Shown piece after piece: positions 26,592 to 36,420 of a stretch of 44,708 nt of DNA. Below the pieces are notes generated by a model. The model saw only the letters and a program-made list of their open reading frames with translations. It was not told the origin of the DNA and made no database searches. The position numbers and the translations under genes were made by a program. The stretch is from Eubacteriaceae bacterium. GTDB lineage: Bacteria; Bacillota; Clostridia; Eubacteriales; Garciellaceae. Within the stretch, counting starts at the first letter, position 1. The number at the start of each line of letters is the position of its first letter. Where the stretch lies: NCBI GenBank assembly GCA_012838085.1, contig DUPX01000043.1:1-44708 (forward strand), in the 5' to 3' direction.

Positions 26592-27380
26592 ATGATAAAA
26601 AGAGTTTTAACATCAATTATAGGAATACCACTATTGATTATTATTCTTTCTTTAGGTGGCACACCACTATTAATAAGTCTTATTATTGTTGCCTCCCTTG
26701 GACTATATGAATTGTATAAAACATATCAATTTGTCGACAATGGCTACATAATTATAGAAATTATAATAGGTATTGGGCTACTTATAATTATGGCTAAATA
26801 CCAGGATTGGATTTTACCATATTTAATCATTATATTTATTTTTCATTTTATATACCAAATTCTTTCAAAAAATTCCACCTTTGAAAAGGCACTATTAGGA
26901 TATAACGGTATAATATATATTGTTCTTTTATTAGGTCATATTTTATTGTTTAATAACATAAAAAATGGCAGCTATTTAGTGTGGCTGGTCTTTATAATTG
27001 CTTGGTCCACAGATACCTTCGCATACTTTATAGGAATTAAATTTGGAAAACATAAACTTATTCCTGCCATTAGCCCAAAAAAATCTATTGAAGGTTCAAT
27101 AGGGGGAGTGATAGGAAGCTTGTTGAGTTGTACACTTTATGGTGCTTACCTATATAAATTTCATAATATCTATATTCCATTATATAATTATATTATCTTA
27201 GGAATAGTAAGTAGTATTTTAGCCCAATTTGGTGACCTAACAGCCTCTTTTATAAAAAGAAATTATAATGTAAAGGACTTTGGGAATATTTTTCCTGGTC
27301 ATGGTGGCATTTTAGATAGATTTGATAGCATACTTTTTACTGCACCTATAGTATATTATTATATAGTCATATTTACATAA
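26592..27380 (+). CDS. cdsA: Phosphatidate cytidylyltransferase
   Basis: A membrane enzyme of about 262 residues that makes CDP-diacylglycerol from phosphatidic acid and CTP, the entry to phospholipid synthesis. Several hydrophobic segments cover most of the chain. The family signature is complete: SFIKRNYNVKDFGNIFPGHG followed by GILDRFD near the C-terminus (about residues 215-245). The ATG at 26592 follows AAGGAGG; the in-frame ATG at 26559 lies inside uppS. It starts 10 bases after uppS. Confidence 0.96.
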   Translation: MIKRVLTSIIGIPLLIIILSLGGTPLLISLIIVASLGLYELYKTYQFVDNGYIIIEIIIGIGLLIIMAKYQDWILPYLIIIFIFHFIYQILSKNSTFEKALLGYNGIIYIVLLLGHILLFNNIKNGSYLVWLVFIIAWSTDTFAYFIGIKFGKHKLIPAISPKKSIEGSIGGVIGSLLSCTLYGAYLYKFHNIYIPLYNYIILGIVSSILAQFGDLTASFIKRNYNVKDFGNIFPGHGGILDRFDSILFTAPIVYYYIVIFT

Positions 27381-27414
27381 TAAGCTAGATTGAAAATAGA
27401 TTGGAAGGATAGAA

Positions 27415-28560
27415 ATGAAAAACTTAGCTATATTGGGGTCTACAGGTTCCATAGGCACTCAGACAATAGATGTAGCAAGGGAACACAGAGAAAATTTTAA
27501 TATTATAGGTTTATCTACATATAGAAATATAGACCTTTTAGAAGCTCAAATACTAGAATTTAATCCTAAAGATGTTTGTGTAATGCTAGAGGATAAGGCC
27601 AATATCTTAAAGAAAAGATTAGTAGGAAGTAAAACCCAGATATACACTGGGATAGAAGGACTTATTAAGATAGCCACTCTAGAAGGGACAGATTTATTAG
27701 TAAATTCCTTAGTGGGCACAATAGGTATCCAACCTACTATTGCCGCCATTAATAAGGGCATTGATATAGGTTTAGCCAATAAGGAAACTCTAGTATCTGC
27801 TGGTTCCCTTGTAATGGATTTGGCAAAAGAAAAAAAGGTAAAGATTTTGCCCATTGACAGTGAACATTCTGCGATATTTCAATGTATAAGAGGAAATGAG
27901 AATAATAAGATTGCTAATATACTATTAACAGCTTCTGGAGGGCCCTTTAGGGGGAAAAAGAAAAGAGATTTAATCAACATAACTCCTAGGGAAGCAATTA
28001 ACCATCCAAATTGGAGTATGGGGGAAAAAATTAGTGTAGATTCAGCCACTTTAATGAATAAGGGCTTAGAGCTTATTGAAGCAAAATGGCTTTTTGATAT
28101 GGATATTGACAAGATAAAGATTTTAATTCATCCCCAAAGTATAGTCCATTCAGCAGTAGAATATGAAGATGGTTCAATTATTGCCCAATTAGGGGAAAAG
28201 GATATGAAGGTACCCATTGCCTATGCATTAAACTATCCTAATAGAAAGAAAAATACCTTTTCAAAATTGGATTTAGTATCTATAGGGACTTTAACCTTCT
28301 ATAAACCAGATATAGAGACCTTTCAGTGTTTAAGATTAGCCTATGAGGCCATTAAAATGGGAGGAACAATGGCTGCAGTCTTAAATGGGGCAAATGAAAA
28401 GGCAGTGGAGTTATTTATAAAAAAAGAGATAGGATTTTTAGATATACCACAAATAATACAAAAAGTTATGGATAAACATAAGAATGTTTTAAACCCTTCT
28501 TTAGAGGAAATATTATATATAGATACATGGGCAAAAGAGATTGCAGTAGAGATAGCTTAA
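27415..28560 (+). CDS. dxr: 1-deoxy-D-xylulose 5-phosphate reductoisomerase
   Basis: A 381-residue enzyme of the MEP isoprenoid pathway that turns DXP into MEP with NADPH. The nucleotide site is LGSTGSIGTQTIDVA (residues 5-19). Catalytic and metal motifs are ANKETLVSAG, PIDSEHSAIFQC, LTASGGPFRG and NHPNWSMGEKISVDSATLMN. Length is standard. It lies 34 bases after cdsA with GGAAGG before the ATG. ispG, another MEP gene, lies two genes on. Confidence 0.97.
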   Translation: MKNLAILGSTGSIGTQTIDVAREHRENFNIIGLSTYRNIDLLEAQILEFNPKDVCVMLEDKANILKKRLVGSKTQIYTGIEGLIKIATLEGTDLLVNSLVGTIGIQPTIAAINKGIDIGLANKETLVSAGSLVMDLAKEKKVKILPIDSEHSAIFQCIRGNENNKIANILLTASGGPFRGKKKRDLINITPREAINHPNWSMGEKISVDSATLMNKGLELIEAKWLFDMDIDKIKILIHPQSIVHSAVEYEDGSIIAQLGEKDMKVPIAYALNYPNRKKNTFSKLDLVSIGTLTFYKPDIETFQCLRLAYEAIKMGGTMAAVLNGANEKAVELFIKKEIGFLDIPQIIQKVMDKHKNVLNPSLEEILYIDTWAKEIAVEIA

Positions 28561-28576
28561 TAAAGGATGGTGGCAG

Positions 28577-29593
28577 ATGGAAACAATAATTCTTTCTATA
28601 ATTATATTTGGTGTTTTGGTTATTTTTCATGAATTTGGTCATTTTAGCATTGCAAAATTAATTGGTGTTAAAGTTGAGGAATTTGCTGTAGGCATGGGGC
28701 CTAAAATATTTGGAATTAAAAAAGGAGAAACTCTATATAGTCTAAGGGCTTTACCCCTTGGAGGATTTTGCAAAATGCTAGGAGAAGATGAAGAGTCTAA
28801 AGATGAAAAAAGTCTAAGCAATAAAAGTATTCTAGGACGAGGGGCAGTATTTATTGCCGGTTCCCTGATGAATATCCTATTAGCCATAATTTTACTTTCA
28901 ATAGTTTTTTTCTCCATGGGGACACCTTCCACCTCAATAGCAGAAGTGGAAAAGGATTACCCTGCATATAGCGGGGGTATAAGACCTGGAGATAAGATAA
29001 TAAATATCAATGATCAAAATATAAAAGAATATAGTCAAATTGAGACTATTATCACAGAGAATGAATCTAAGGATTTGGAAATCACCATTGAGAGAGATGA
29101 GGAGACAAAAACAATAACCATTACTCCTAAATACGATGAAAATTTAAATAGATATAGAATAGGCATAAGACCTGCTTCAGAAAAATCACTTGTAGGTTCT
29201 ATTATTAACTCTATTAAAGAAATATTTTATCTAACCAAGAGTATCATGACCTTATTAGGACAATTGGTAACAGGTAGGATAAATGCAGGAAGCTTAGAGC
29301 TAGTAGGCCCTATAGGGGTAGTGGCCATAGTTAACCAGACTGCCAAAAATGGAATCTTGCCAGTAATTTTATTGGCAGCCCAGATTAGCTTAAATCTAGG
29401 GATATTTAATTTATTACCTATACCAGCTTTAGATGGGAGTAGATTGTTATTCTTAGCTTTTGAAGGAATAAGAGGAAAACCAGTAAATCCTGAAAAAGAA
29501 GGACTATTTCATTTTGTGGGATTTGTACTCCTTATGATTTTGGCAGTTTTTATTGGTTATAAAGATATTATAAGATTTAAAAACTTTTTTTAG
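28577..29593 (+). CDS. rseP: Site-2 protease RseP
   Basis: A 338-residue intramembrane zinc protease that cuts anti-sigma factors and signal-peptide remnants. The zinc motif HEFGHF is in the first membrane segment (about residues 18-23). A PDZ domain (about 110-195) holds AYSGGIRPGDKIININD. The second metal motif is LLPIPALDGSRLLF, with Ser where Gly is common. Three or four membrane segments are evident. It starts 16 bases after dxr, the Bacillus order. Its target anti-sigma factor is not in the window. Confidence 0.95.
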   Translation: METIILSIIIFGVLVIFHEFGHFSIAKLIGVKVEEFAVGMGPKIFGIKKGETLYSLRALPLGGFCKMLGEDEESKDEKSLSNKSILGRGAVFIAGSLMNILLAIILLSIVFFSMGTPSTSIAEVEKDYPAYSGGIRPGDKIININDQNIKEYSQIETIITENESKDLEITIERDEETKTITITPKYDENLNRYRIGIRPASEKSLVGSIINSIKEIFYLTKSIMTLLGQLVTGRINAGSLELVGPIGVVAIVNQTAKNGILPVILLAAQISLNLGIFNLLPIPALDGSRLLFLAFEGIRGKPVNPEKEGLFHFVGFVLLMILAVFIGYKDIIRFKNFF

Positions 29594-29609
29594 ATTCAGG
29601 TGAAAGATA

Positions 29610-30662
29610 TTGAAAAGAAAAATAACAAAAAAGATTAGAATAGGGGATATACATATAGGTGGAAATTCCCCTATTTCAGTTCAATCAATGACAAATACTG
29701 ATACACGAGATATTAAGGCTACCCTAAATCAAATAAAAGAATTAGAGGATAGTGGATGCGATATTGTTAGGATTGCCATACCTGATATGGAAGCAGCCCA
29801 GGCAGCTAAAGCTATAGTAGAACAGTCAAAAATTCCAATAGTTGCTGACATTCACTTTGATTATAGACTGGCCTTAGAAGTGATAAAAAATGGGGTAGAT
29901 AAATTAAGGATAAATCCTGGGAATATAGGAGATATCCAACGGGTAACACAGGTGGTAAAGGCAGCAAAAGAAAGAGAGATTCCTATTAGAATAGGTGTAA
30001 ATGGGGGCTCATTAGAACCGGAAATACTAAAAAAATATCAGAGTGTAAGTCCCCAAGCTATGGTTGAAAGTGCCTATGGCCATATAAGAATACTAGAGGA
30101 CTTAAATTATGACCAAATAATTATATCCCTTAAAGCATCTAGTGTGCCCTTAACTATTGAAGCCTATGAATTAATGTCAGCTAAGTGTAGTTATCCCCTC
30201 CATGTGGGAATTACTGAATCTGGCACTAAATTTTCCGGCACTATAAAGTCCAGTGTTGGTATAGGCAGTTTACTATCTAAAGGAATAGGTGATACAATAA
30301 GAGTATCCCTTACTGATGATCCAGTGAATGAGATAATCGTTGGAAAGGAAATTCTTAAGAGCCTTAATCTAGATAATTTCAATTCCATAGAAATAATATC
30401 CTGTCCTACCTGTGGTAGATGTGAAATAGATTTAATTGAGATAGCTAATACAATAGAAAAACACTTAGCCAATATTAAAAAACCCATAAAGGTTGCCATT
30501 ATGGGTTGTGGAGTTAATGGGCCTGGAGAGGCTAAAGAGGCAGACATTGGAATTGCCGGTGGTAAAGGCAAAGCATTACTATTTAAAAAAGGAAAAATTA
30601 TTAGAAATATAGACCAAAACAATATAGTCAAGGAATTATTAAGGGAGATTGATAAGCTATAA
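29610..30662 (+). CDS. ispG: 4-hydroxy-3-methylbut-2-enyl-diphosphate synthase
   Basis: A 350-residue 4Fe-4S enzyme of the MEP pathway that forms HMBPP. The N-terminal TIM barrel has [13 protein letters not shown] and [11 protein letters not shown]. The cluster Cys residues are in [11 protein letters not shown] and [20 protein letters not shown]. The start codon is TTG at 29610, with AGGTGA upstream, in the 16 bases after rseP. Length fits the single-domain bacterial type. It occupies the spot that proS holds in Bacillus. Confidence 0.96.
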   Translation: MKRKITKKIRIGDIHIGGNSPISVQSMTNTDTRDIKATLNQIKELEDSGCDIVRIAIPDMEAAQAAKAIVEQSKIPIVADIHFDYRLALEVIKNGVDKLRINPGNIGDIQRVTQVVKAAKEREIPIRIGVNGGSLEPEILKKYQSVSPQAMVESAYGHIRILEDLNYDQIIISLKASSVPLTIEAYELMSAKCSYPLHVGITESGTKFSGTIKSSVGIGSLLSKGIGDTIRVSLTDDPVNEIIVGKEILKSLNLDNFNSIEIISCPTCGRCEIDLIEIANTIEKHLANIKKPIKVAIMGCGVNGPGEAKEADIGIAGGKGKALLFKKGKIIRNIDQNNIVKELLREIDKL

Positions 30663-30717
30663 AAAATGCCTTATATAAGTAAGGAATAAATAAATTACGA
30701 ATTAAGGGTGGTTACAT

Positions 30718-31347
30718 ATGAAGATATCAGCGATAATTCCTGCATTTAATGAGGAACCACGTATTGGTAATGTATTAGATGTGGTTAAAGAGATGGAACT
30801 TATAGAAGAAATAATCGTAGTAGATGATGGTTCAACAGATAATACATACAAAGTAGCAATAAAAAAGGGAGTTAAGGTAATCAGATTAGATAGCAATAAA
30901 GGCAAGGGAGCAGCTATATTAGAAGGAGTCCACAATACAGATGCTGATATAGTGATTTTATTAGATGCTGACCTATTGGGATTAACCCCATTACATATTA
31001 TGAACTTGATAAAACCCCTTCAAGATGGCAATTACTATATGACCTATGGTGTATTTTCTAATGGAAGAAAAGCTACTGATTTAGCCCAAAAGGTGGCTCC
31101 ATTTTTATCTGGTCAAAGGGCGGTAAAAATAGAGATATTTAAAGACTTAGAATATTTAGATATAGTTAGATTTGGTGTAGAAGTAGCATTGACAAATCAT
31201 TTCAAAAAAAATCATATTCCCTATTTGGCTGTTCCTATGGCTAATATAACCCATGTTATGAAGGAAGAAAAACTAGGCTTTATAAAGGGCTTAAAAGCTA
31301 GGCTGAAAATGTATTGGGAAATTGTTAAAACCCTTAAAATTTCTTAA
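30718..31347 (+). CDS. Family 2 glycosyltransferase
   Basis: A 209-residue GT-A fold enzyme. The nucleotide-sugar motif is VVDDGSTDNT, and the DxD motif is LLDADL (about residues 80-85). It starts MKISAIIPAFNEEPRIGNVL. There is no membrane anchor, although a lysine-rich C-terminus (KGLKARLKMYWEIVKTLKIS) could touch the membrane. The donor and acceptor are unknown; possible roles in cell-wall or glycolipid synthesis are guesses. It lies between ispG and polC, with AGGGTGG before the ATG. Confidence 0.85.
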   Translation: MKISAIIPAFNEEPRIGNVLDVVKEMELIEEIIVVDDGSTDNTYKVAIKKGVKVIRLDSNKGKGAAILEGVHNTDADIVILLDADLLGLTPLHIMNLIKPLQDGNYYMTYGVFSNGRKATDLAQKVAPFLSGQRAVKIEIFKDLEYLDIVRFGVEVALTNHFKKNHIPYLAVPMANITHVMKEEKLGFIKGLKARLKMYWEIVKTLKIS

Positions 31348-31398
31348 TTTAATCCCCATCATAATTTAAGTCTTTACTTTAACAAAGGAGGAAAAATA

Positions 31399-34300
31399 TT
31401 GGGTGTTAAAAACGCACAAATATTAGAAGACCTAGGTATTAATAAAGAGTATAAATTTTTATATAAATCCACAATTAAAAAAGTTAAGGTAAATAAGGAC
31501 CTTAAGAGTTGGGAAATCATCATAGAAGGTCCTTTTAAAATTGATAAAGAGATTATAGAAGAATTAGAAAAGGAAATACTTACCCTATTTCCTTTTCTAT
31601 TAGATGTTAAAATAGAATATTTAGAAAAAGAAAATAAAGAAAATGTTAAAAAATATGAAAATATAGGGGAATGGTTTAAGGAAAATAGTGAGAGCTTATA
31701 CCTATTATTAAAAAGTAAATATCCCTCCATTATGGGCTCTATTCCATTTGAGTATTGGAAGGTAGAAGAATCAAGTCTTTGCCTTCAAGCCAATTCAAAT
31801 ATTGCAATAGAAACCATAAAAAGTAGAAAAATAATAGATTATATACAAAATACTATAAAAGATAAAATTATTAATCCCTTTCATATTAAGGTGGCATTAA
31901 ACTGCAATAGGGATGAACAAAAAGAATATCAAACCTTGAGAGAACAAGAGCTACAAAATCTTATAGCAGATAGCATGAAAAATATAATATCGTCAAATAA
32001 CTTCAATAAAACTTCCCAAATGGTGATTAGAGGGAAAAGTATAGCAGAAGAACCAATATTAATAGACTATATCACCATTGAGTCGGGGAATGTGATTGTG
32101 GAAGGAGAGGTATTTGATGTTGATTACAAAATATTTAACAATAATAAGGGCGTAATAACATTCAATATTACAGATTATTCCAATTCTATCACTGTTAAGG
32201 TGTTTGAAACAGAAGAAAATATTCAGCAGATAAAAACAGCTTTGTCAAATAGAAAATTTATAAAGGTGAAGGGCGATGTCCAATTTGACAAATACTTAAA
32301 AGAAATAGTAATAATGGCAAGGGATATAGAAACCAGTGATTATCAAGAAAGAAAAGACAATAGTGAAAAAAAGAGAGTAGAACTTCATACCCATACCCAA
32401 TTTAGTGCCATGGATGGGGTGTCCAGCATAAAGGATATTATAAAAACCGCAGCAAAATGGGGCCATAAAGCCATTGCTGTTACTGATCATGGTGTATTAC
32501 AAGCCTTTCCTGAAGCCATGAAGGCAGGAAAGGAAAATGATATTAAAATAATATATGGTGTAGAAGGATATCTAGTAGATGATTTAGAAGCAGTTATTTG
32601 GGGAGATTATAAAGGAGATTTAGACCAAACCTTTGTAGTATTTGATATTGAAACCACCGGTTTATCCCCTATGAAGGATGAAATAATAGAAATAGGTGCT
32701 GTAAAAATTGAAAAGGGACTAATTACTGCTCAATTCAGCACCTTTATAAATCCAGGTTTTCCCATTCCCTATAGAATTACAAATTTAACAGGGATAAATG
32801 ACAATATGGTAAAGGATGCACCTAATATTAGTGAAGCATTGCCAAAATTCCTTAACTTTTGTGGCGATAGTATTTTAGTTGCCCATAATGCAAAATTTGA
32901 TACTGGTTTTATAAAAAATAAGGCTAAAAGTATAAATATAAAAATTAATAATCCTATATTGGACACTTTAGCCTTATCAAGATTAGCCCTTCCAAATTTA
33001 AAAAGACATAGGCTAAATAATATTGTTAAGCACTTTGGTATCAGTTTGGAAAACCACCACAGGGCACTAGATGATGCCTATGGAACGGCAGAAGCCTTTT
33101 TAAAATTAATAGCTATGGGAAAGACCATGGGGGCAAATGAAATAGGGGACTTAAATTATATTTTCCAAGACAGGGAAGCTATAAAAAAGATGGATAGTTA
33201 TCATGTAATAATTTTGGTTAAGAATTTAGTGGGATTAAAAAATCTATACAAAATTGTTTCTAAATCCCATCTTGAATATTTTTATAAAAAGCCCCGTATT
33301 CCCAAGAGTTTATTAAAGAAATACAAAGAAGGATTATTAGTAGGCACTGCCTGTGAAGCAGGGGAACTCTATCAAAGCCTTCTAAGGGGGGCAGGGCAGA
33401 AAGAGCTGGAAAATATTTTATTCCTTTATGACTATTTAGAAATTCAACCATTAGAAAATAACAGTTTTTTAGTAGATAAAAATATTTTAGAAAGTCAAGA
33501 ACAACTAAGAGAATTAAATAAAAAAATTATTTTCCTGGGGGAAAAATATCAAAAGCCTGTGGTGGCAACAGGAGATGTTCATTTCTTAAATAAGGAAGAT
33601 GAAATCTTTAGAAGGATTCTGATGCTTGGACAGAACTATCAGGATGCGGATAATCAAAGCCCTCTCTATTTAAGAACAACAGAAGAAATGCTAGAAGAAT
33701 TTTCATATCTAGGGGAAGAAAAGGCCATAGAGGTAGTAATAACAAATACAAACTATATAGCAAATCAGATTGAAGATATACTACCTATACCAAATGGAAC
33801 CTTTCCACCTAAGATTGAGGGGGCAGAAGCAGAGATATTAGAAATGACCATGAATAAGGCAAAGGAAATTTACGGTGAAGTATTACCAGAGATAATAGAA
33901 AAAAGATTAGAAAAAGAATTAAATTCAATAATTAACAATGGATATGCTGTACTTTATTTAATTGCCCACAAGTTAGTGGATAAGTCATTAAAGGACGGAT
34001 ATTTAGTAGGTTCAAGGGGATCGGTAGGTTCTTCTTTAGTAGCCACCTTTACAGATATTACTGAGGTAAATCCCCTTCCCCCCCACTATGTCTGCCCCAA
34101 ATGCAAAAAATCAGAGTTTTTTGATATCAATATTGCTGGAGTGGGGCCAGATTTACCAGATAAGGATTGTCCAAATTGCGGCACCAAATATAGAAAAGAT
34201 GGTTTTAATATACCTTTTGAAGTTTTTTTAGGTTTTGAAGGGGACAAAGAGCCAGATATTGACTTAAACTTTTCTGGAGAATACCAGGGAATAGCTCATA

Positions 34301-35676
34301 AATATACAGAAGAACTATTTGGAAAGGACCAGGTTTATAAAGCTGGTACCATAGGCACCATAGCAGATAAAACTGCCTATGGCTTTGTAAAAAATTATAT
34401 AGATGAAAAAGGCCTAACATTGCATAATGCAGAAATAAGAAGGCTAGTTAAGGGTTGTACCGGTGTAAAAAGAACCACCGGACAACATCCTGGTGGAATA
34501 ATAGTCGTTCCAAAAGACAAGGACATATATGACTTTACTCCAATTCAAAGACCGGCAGATGATACTACCAGTGATATAATAACCACCCATTTTGATTATC
34601 AATCCTTAAATGGCAGATTGCTCAAGCTAGATATATTAGGCCATGATGACCCTACAGCAATTCGGATGTTGGAAGATTTAACAGGAGTAGATGCTACTAA
34701 AATCCCACTAGATGATAAAAAGACAATGAAAATATTCCAGTCCACAGAAAGTTTAAATTTAAAGCCAAAAGATATAAGATGTCCTGTTGGAACATTTGGC
34801 ATACCTGAATTTGGTACCCGCTTTGTAAGACAAATGCTAGAAGATACTAAACCTACAGCCTTTGCAGATCTAGTAAGAATATCAGGTTTATCCCATGGGA
34901 CAGATGTATGGATAAATAATGCCCAACAATTGATAAAAAATAATATCTGCACAATTAAAGAAGTGATCTCCACTAGAGATGATATTATGGTTTATTTAAT
35001 ATTCAAAGGTTTAAACCCTAAAAGTGCCTTTAGAATTATGGAAAATGTAAGGAAAGGTAAAGGTCTTACTCCAGAAAACATAAAAGAAATGGAAGCTAAT
35101 AATGTACCTTCCTGGTATATTGATTCCTGTCAGAAAATAAAATATATGTTTCCTAAGGCTCACGCTGCAGCATATGTTATGATGGCATTTAGAATTGCCT
35201 ATTTTAAAGTTCATCACCCATTAGCCTTTTATGCCACCTACTTTACCTTAAGATCGGATGATTTTAATGCAGATTTAGTTTTAAAGGGTAAGACATTTAT
35301 CCAAGAAAAAATTAAAGAAATTGAAAGCAAGGGCAATGAAATGACAGCAAAGGAAAGGGGTTTATTGATAGTTTTAGAAGTTTCTTTAGAAATGTATTCC
35401 AGGGGATTTAATTTACTTCCGGTAGATTTATATAAGTCCCATGCTGAAAAATTTCTAATAATAAAAGACAATGCTTTACTTGCACCTTTTAATTCCCTTC
35501 CAGGACTGGGGACAAAAGCGGCTTATAATATTATGGAAGCCCGGAAGGATAATCCATTTATTTCCAAAGAAGACCTTAGAGAAAGATGTAAGATAAGTAA
35601 AAATGTAATAGAAATATTAGAGCAACATGGGAGCCTTAATGGTTTGCCTGATAGCAATCAACTGTCTTTATTTTAA
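31399..35676 (+). CDS. polC: DNA polymerase III PolC, Gram-positive type
   Basis: The 1425-residue replicative polymerase, close to the B. subtilis length. The order is an N-terminal OB region, a PHP domain (VELHTHTQFSAMDGVSSIKD) interrupted by the proofreading exonuclease (FVVFDIETTGLSP, and LENHHRALDDAYGTAE), a Cys4 zinc motif (CPKC...CPNC), and the palm with GDKEPDIDLNFSGEYQ. The start is a TTG behind AAAGGAGG. It follows the glycosyltransferase gene by about 50 bases. No strong terminator is seen before the rimP promoter. Confidence 0.98.
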   Translation: MGVKNAQILEDLGINKEYKFLYKSTIKKVKVNKDLKSWEIIIEGPFKIDKEIIEELEKEILTLFPFLLDVKIEYLEKENKENVKKYENIGEWFKENSESLYLLLKSKYPSIMGSIPFEYWKVEESSLCLQANSNIAIETIKSRKIIDYIQNTIKDKIINPFHIKVALNCNRDEQKEYQTLREQELQNLIADSMKNIISSNNFNKTSQMVIRGKSIAEEPILIDYITIESGNVIVEGEVFDVDYKIFNNNKGVITFNITDYSNSITVKVFETEENIQQIKTALSNRKFIKVKGDVQFDKYLKEIVIMARDIETSDYQERKDNSEKKRVELHTHTQFSAMDGVSSIKDIIKTAAKWGHKAIAVTDHGVLQAFPEAMKAGKENDIKIIYGVEGYLVDDLEAVIWGDYKGDLDQTFVVFDIETTGLSPMKDEIIEIGAVKIEKGLITAQFSTFINPGFPIPYRITNLTGINDNMVKDAPNISEALPKFLNFCGDSILVAHNAKFDTGFIKNKAKSINIKINNPILDTLALSRLALPNLKRHRLNNIVKHFGISLENHHRALDDAYGTAEAFLKLIAMGKTMGANEIGDLNYIFQDREAIKKMDSYHVIILVKNLVGLKNLYKIVSKSHLEYFYKKPRIPKSLLKKYKEGLLVGTACEAGELYQSLLRGAGQKELENILFLYDYLEIQPLENNSFLVDKNILESQEQLRELNKKIIFLGEKYQKPVVATGDVHFLNKEDEIFRRILMLGQNYQDADNQSPLYLRTTEEMLEEFSYLGEEKAIEVVITNTNYIANQIEDILPIPNGTFPPKIEGAEAEILEMTMNKAKEIYGEVLPEIIEKRLEKELNSIINNGYAVLYLIAHKLVDKSLKDGYLVGSRGSVGSSLVATFTDITEVNPLPPHYVCPKCKKSEFFDINIAGVGPDLPDKDCPNCGTKYRKDGFNIPFEVFLGFEGDKEPDIDLNFSGEYQGIAHKYTEELFGKDQVYKAGTIGTIADKTAYGFVKNYIDEKGLTLHNAEIRRLVKGCTGVKRTTGQHPGGIIVVPKDKDIYDFTPIQRPADDTTSDIITTHFDYQSLNGRLLKLDILGHDDPTAIRMLEDLTGVDATKIPLDDKKTMKIFQSTESLNLKPKDIRCPVGTFGIPEFGTRFVRQMLEDTKPTAFADLVRISGLSHGTDVWINNAQQLIKNNICTIKEVISTRDDIMVYLIFKGLNPKSAFRIMENVRKGKGLTPENIKEMEANNVPSWYIDSCQKIKYMFPKAHAAAYVMMAFRIAYFKVHHPLAFYATYFTLRSDDFNADLVLKGKTFIQEKIKEIESKGNEMTAKERGLLIVLEVSLEMYSRGFNLLPVDLYKSHAEKFLIIKDNALLAPFNSLPGLGTKAAYNIMEARKDNPFISKEDLRERCKISKNVIEILEQHGSLNGLPDSNQLSLF

Positions 35677-35762
35677 TAGATCATTAGAATTTTTCATAAA
35701 ATATTGGATATTATAATAACAATACTAATTATTTCTGCTCAAGGTTCCGTTAGCTCTTTTAC

Positions 35763-35791
35763 TTGCTTTAATTAGGAATAATTGTTATAAT
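35763..35791 (+). promoter_or_regulatory. Sigma-A promoter of the rimP-nusA operon
   Basis: TTGCTT (35763-35768) and a perfect TATAAT (35786-35791) with a 17-base spacer and an extended TG. Transcription should start near 35798. Confidence 0.75.
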
Positions 35792-35821
35792 GTTTTTGCA
35801 TACTAAATAATTGATTTGGCA

Positions 35822-35852
35822 AAAGAGTGGGTGAAACCCGCTCTTTCATTTT
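35822..35852 (+). terminator. Attenuator-like hairpin in the rimP-nusA leader
   Basis: AAAGAGTGGGT (35822-35832) pairs with ACCCGCTCTTT (35836-35846) over 11 bp with a GAA loop. A weak CATTTTG follows. It begins about 25 bases after the expected start of transcription and leaves about 80 leader bases before rimP. A hairpin of this kind upstream of rimP is common in Bacillota, and NusA-dependent termination in this leader has been described for B. subtilis. Confidence 0.75.
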
Positions 35853-35934
35853 GTAGTAAGCTATTAACTTGGATAAGCAAAGCAAAAATGGATACTATTA
35901 TATATGAAAACAAAGGTATATAAGGAGGAAAATT

Positions 35935-36420
35935 ATGGTGAAGAAGAGAACAGAAGACATAGTAAGGGAATTATCTTTGCCTATAACAAATAAATACCAA
36001 CTTGAATTAGTTGATATAGAATTTAAAAAGGAGGGACCAAATTGGTATTTACGTTTATTTATAGATAAACCTGGAGGAATATCCATAGAAGATTGCCAAT
36101 TGGTTAGTGATGACCTTAGTGAAGTGTTAGATACAGTTGATCCTATAGAACAAAGTTACATAATGGAGGTTTCATCTCCCGGTTTAGACAGACCTCTAAA
36201 AACACCTAAAGATTTTGAAAAGCATATAAATGACAAAATAGAAATAAAACTATACTCTCCCTATAAGGGGAAGAAAAGTTATATAGGTAAGTTAATAGGT
36301 TTAATAGATAATAATATTAATATAGAAATCAATGAAAGTGAAAGGTTAGAAATTCCTCTAAATACTGTTTCTTCAGTACGTTTATATGTGGATTTTCAAC
36401 AAATGGAGGGTAAAAAATGA
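35935..36420 (+). CDS. rimP: Ribosome maturation factor RimP
   Basis: A 161-residue RimP needed for 30S subunit maturation. The N-terminal domain has LELVDIEFKKEGPNWYLRLF followed by IDKPGGISIEDC, and SPGLDRPL closes it; a C-terminal Sm-like domain follows from about residue 90. Length is standard. AAGGAGG precedes the ATG. Its stop overlaps the nusA start (ATGA), so translation of the two is probably coupled. This is the first gene of the conserved rimP-nusA-rnpM-ylxQ-infB-rbfA operon. Confidence 0.97.
   Translation: MVKKRTEDIVRELSLPITNKYQLELVDIEFKKEGPNWYLRLFIDKPGGISIEDCQLVSDDLSEVLDTVDPIEQSYIMEVSSPGLDRPLKTPKDFEKHINDKIEIKLYSPYKGKKSYIGKLIGLIDNNINIEINESERLEIPLNTVSSVRLYVDFQQMEGKK

Noticed and set aside
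30191-30631. 146-codon minus-strand reading frame
   Set aside because: It lies wholly inside ispG and has a composition typical of an antisense shadow.
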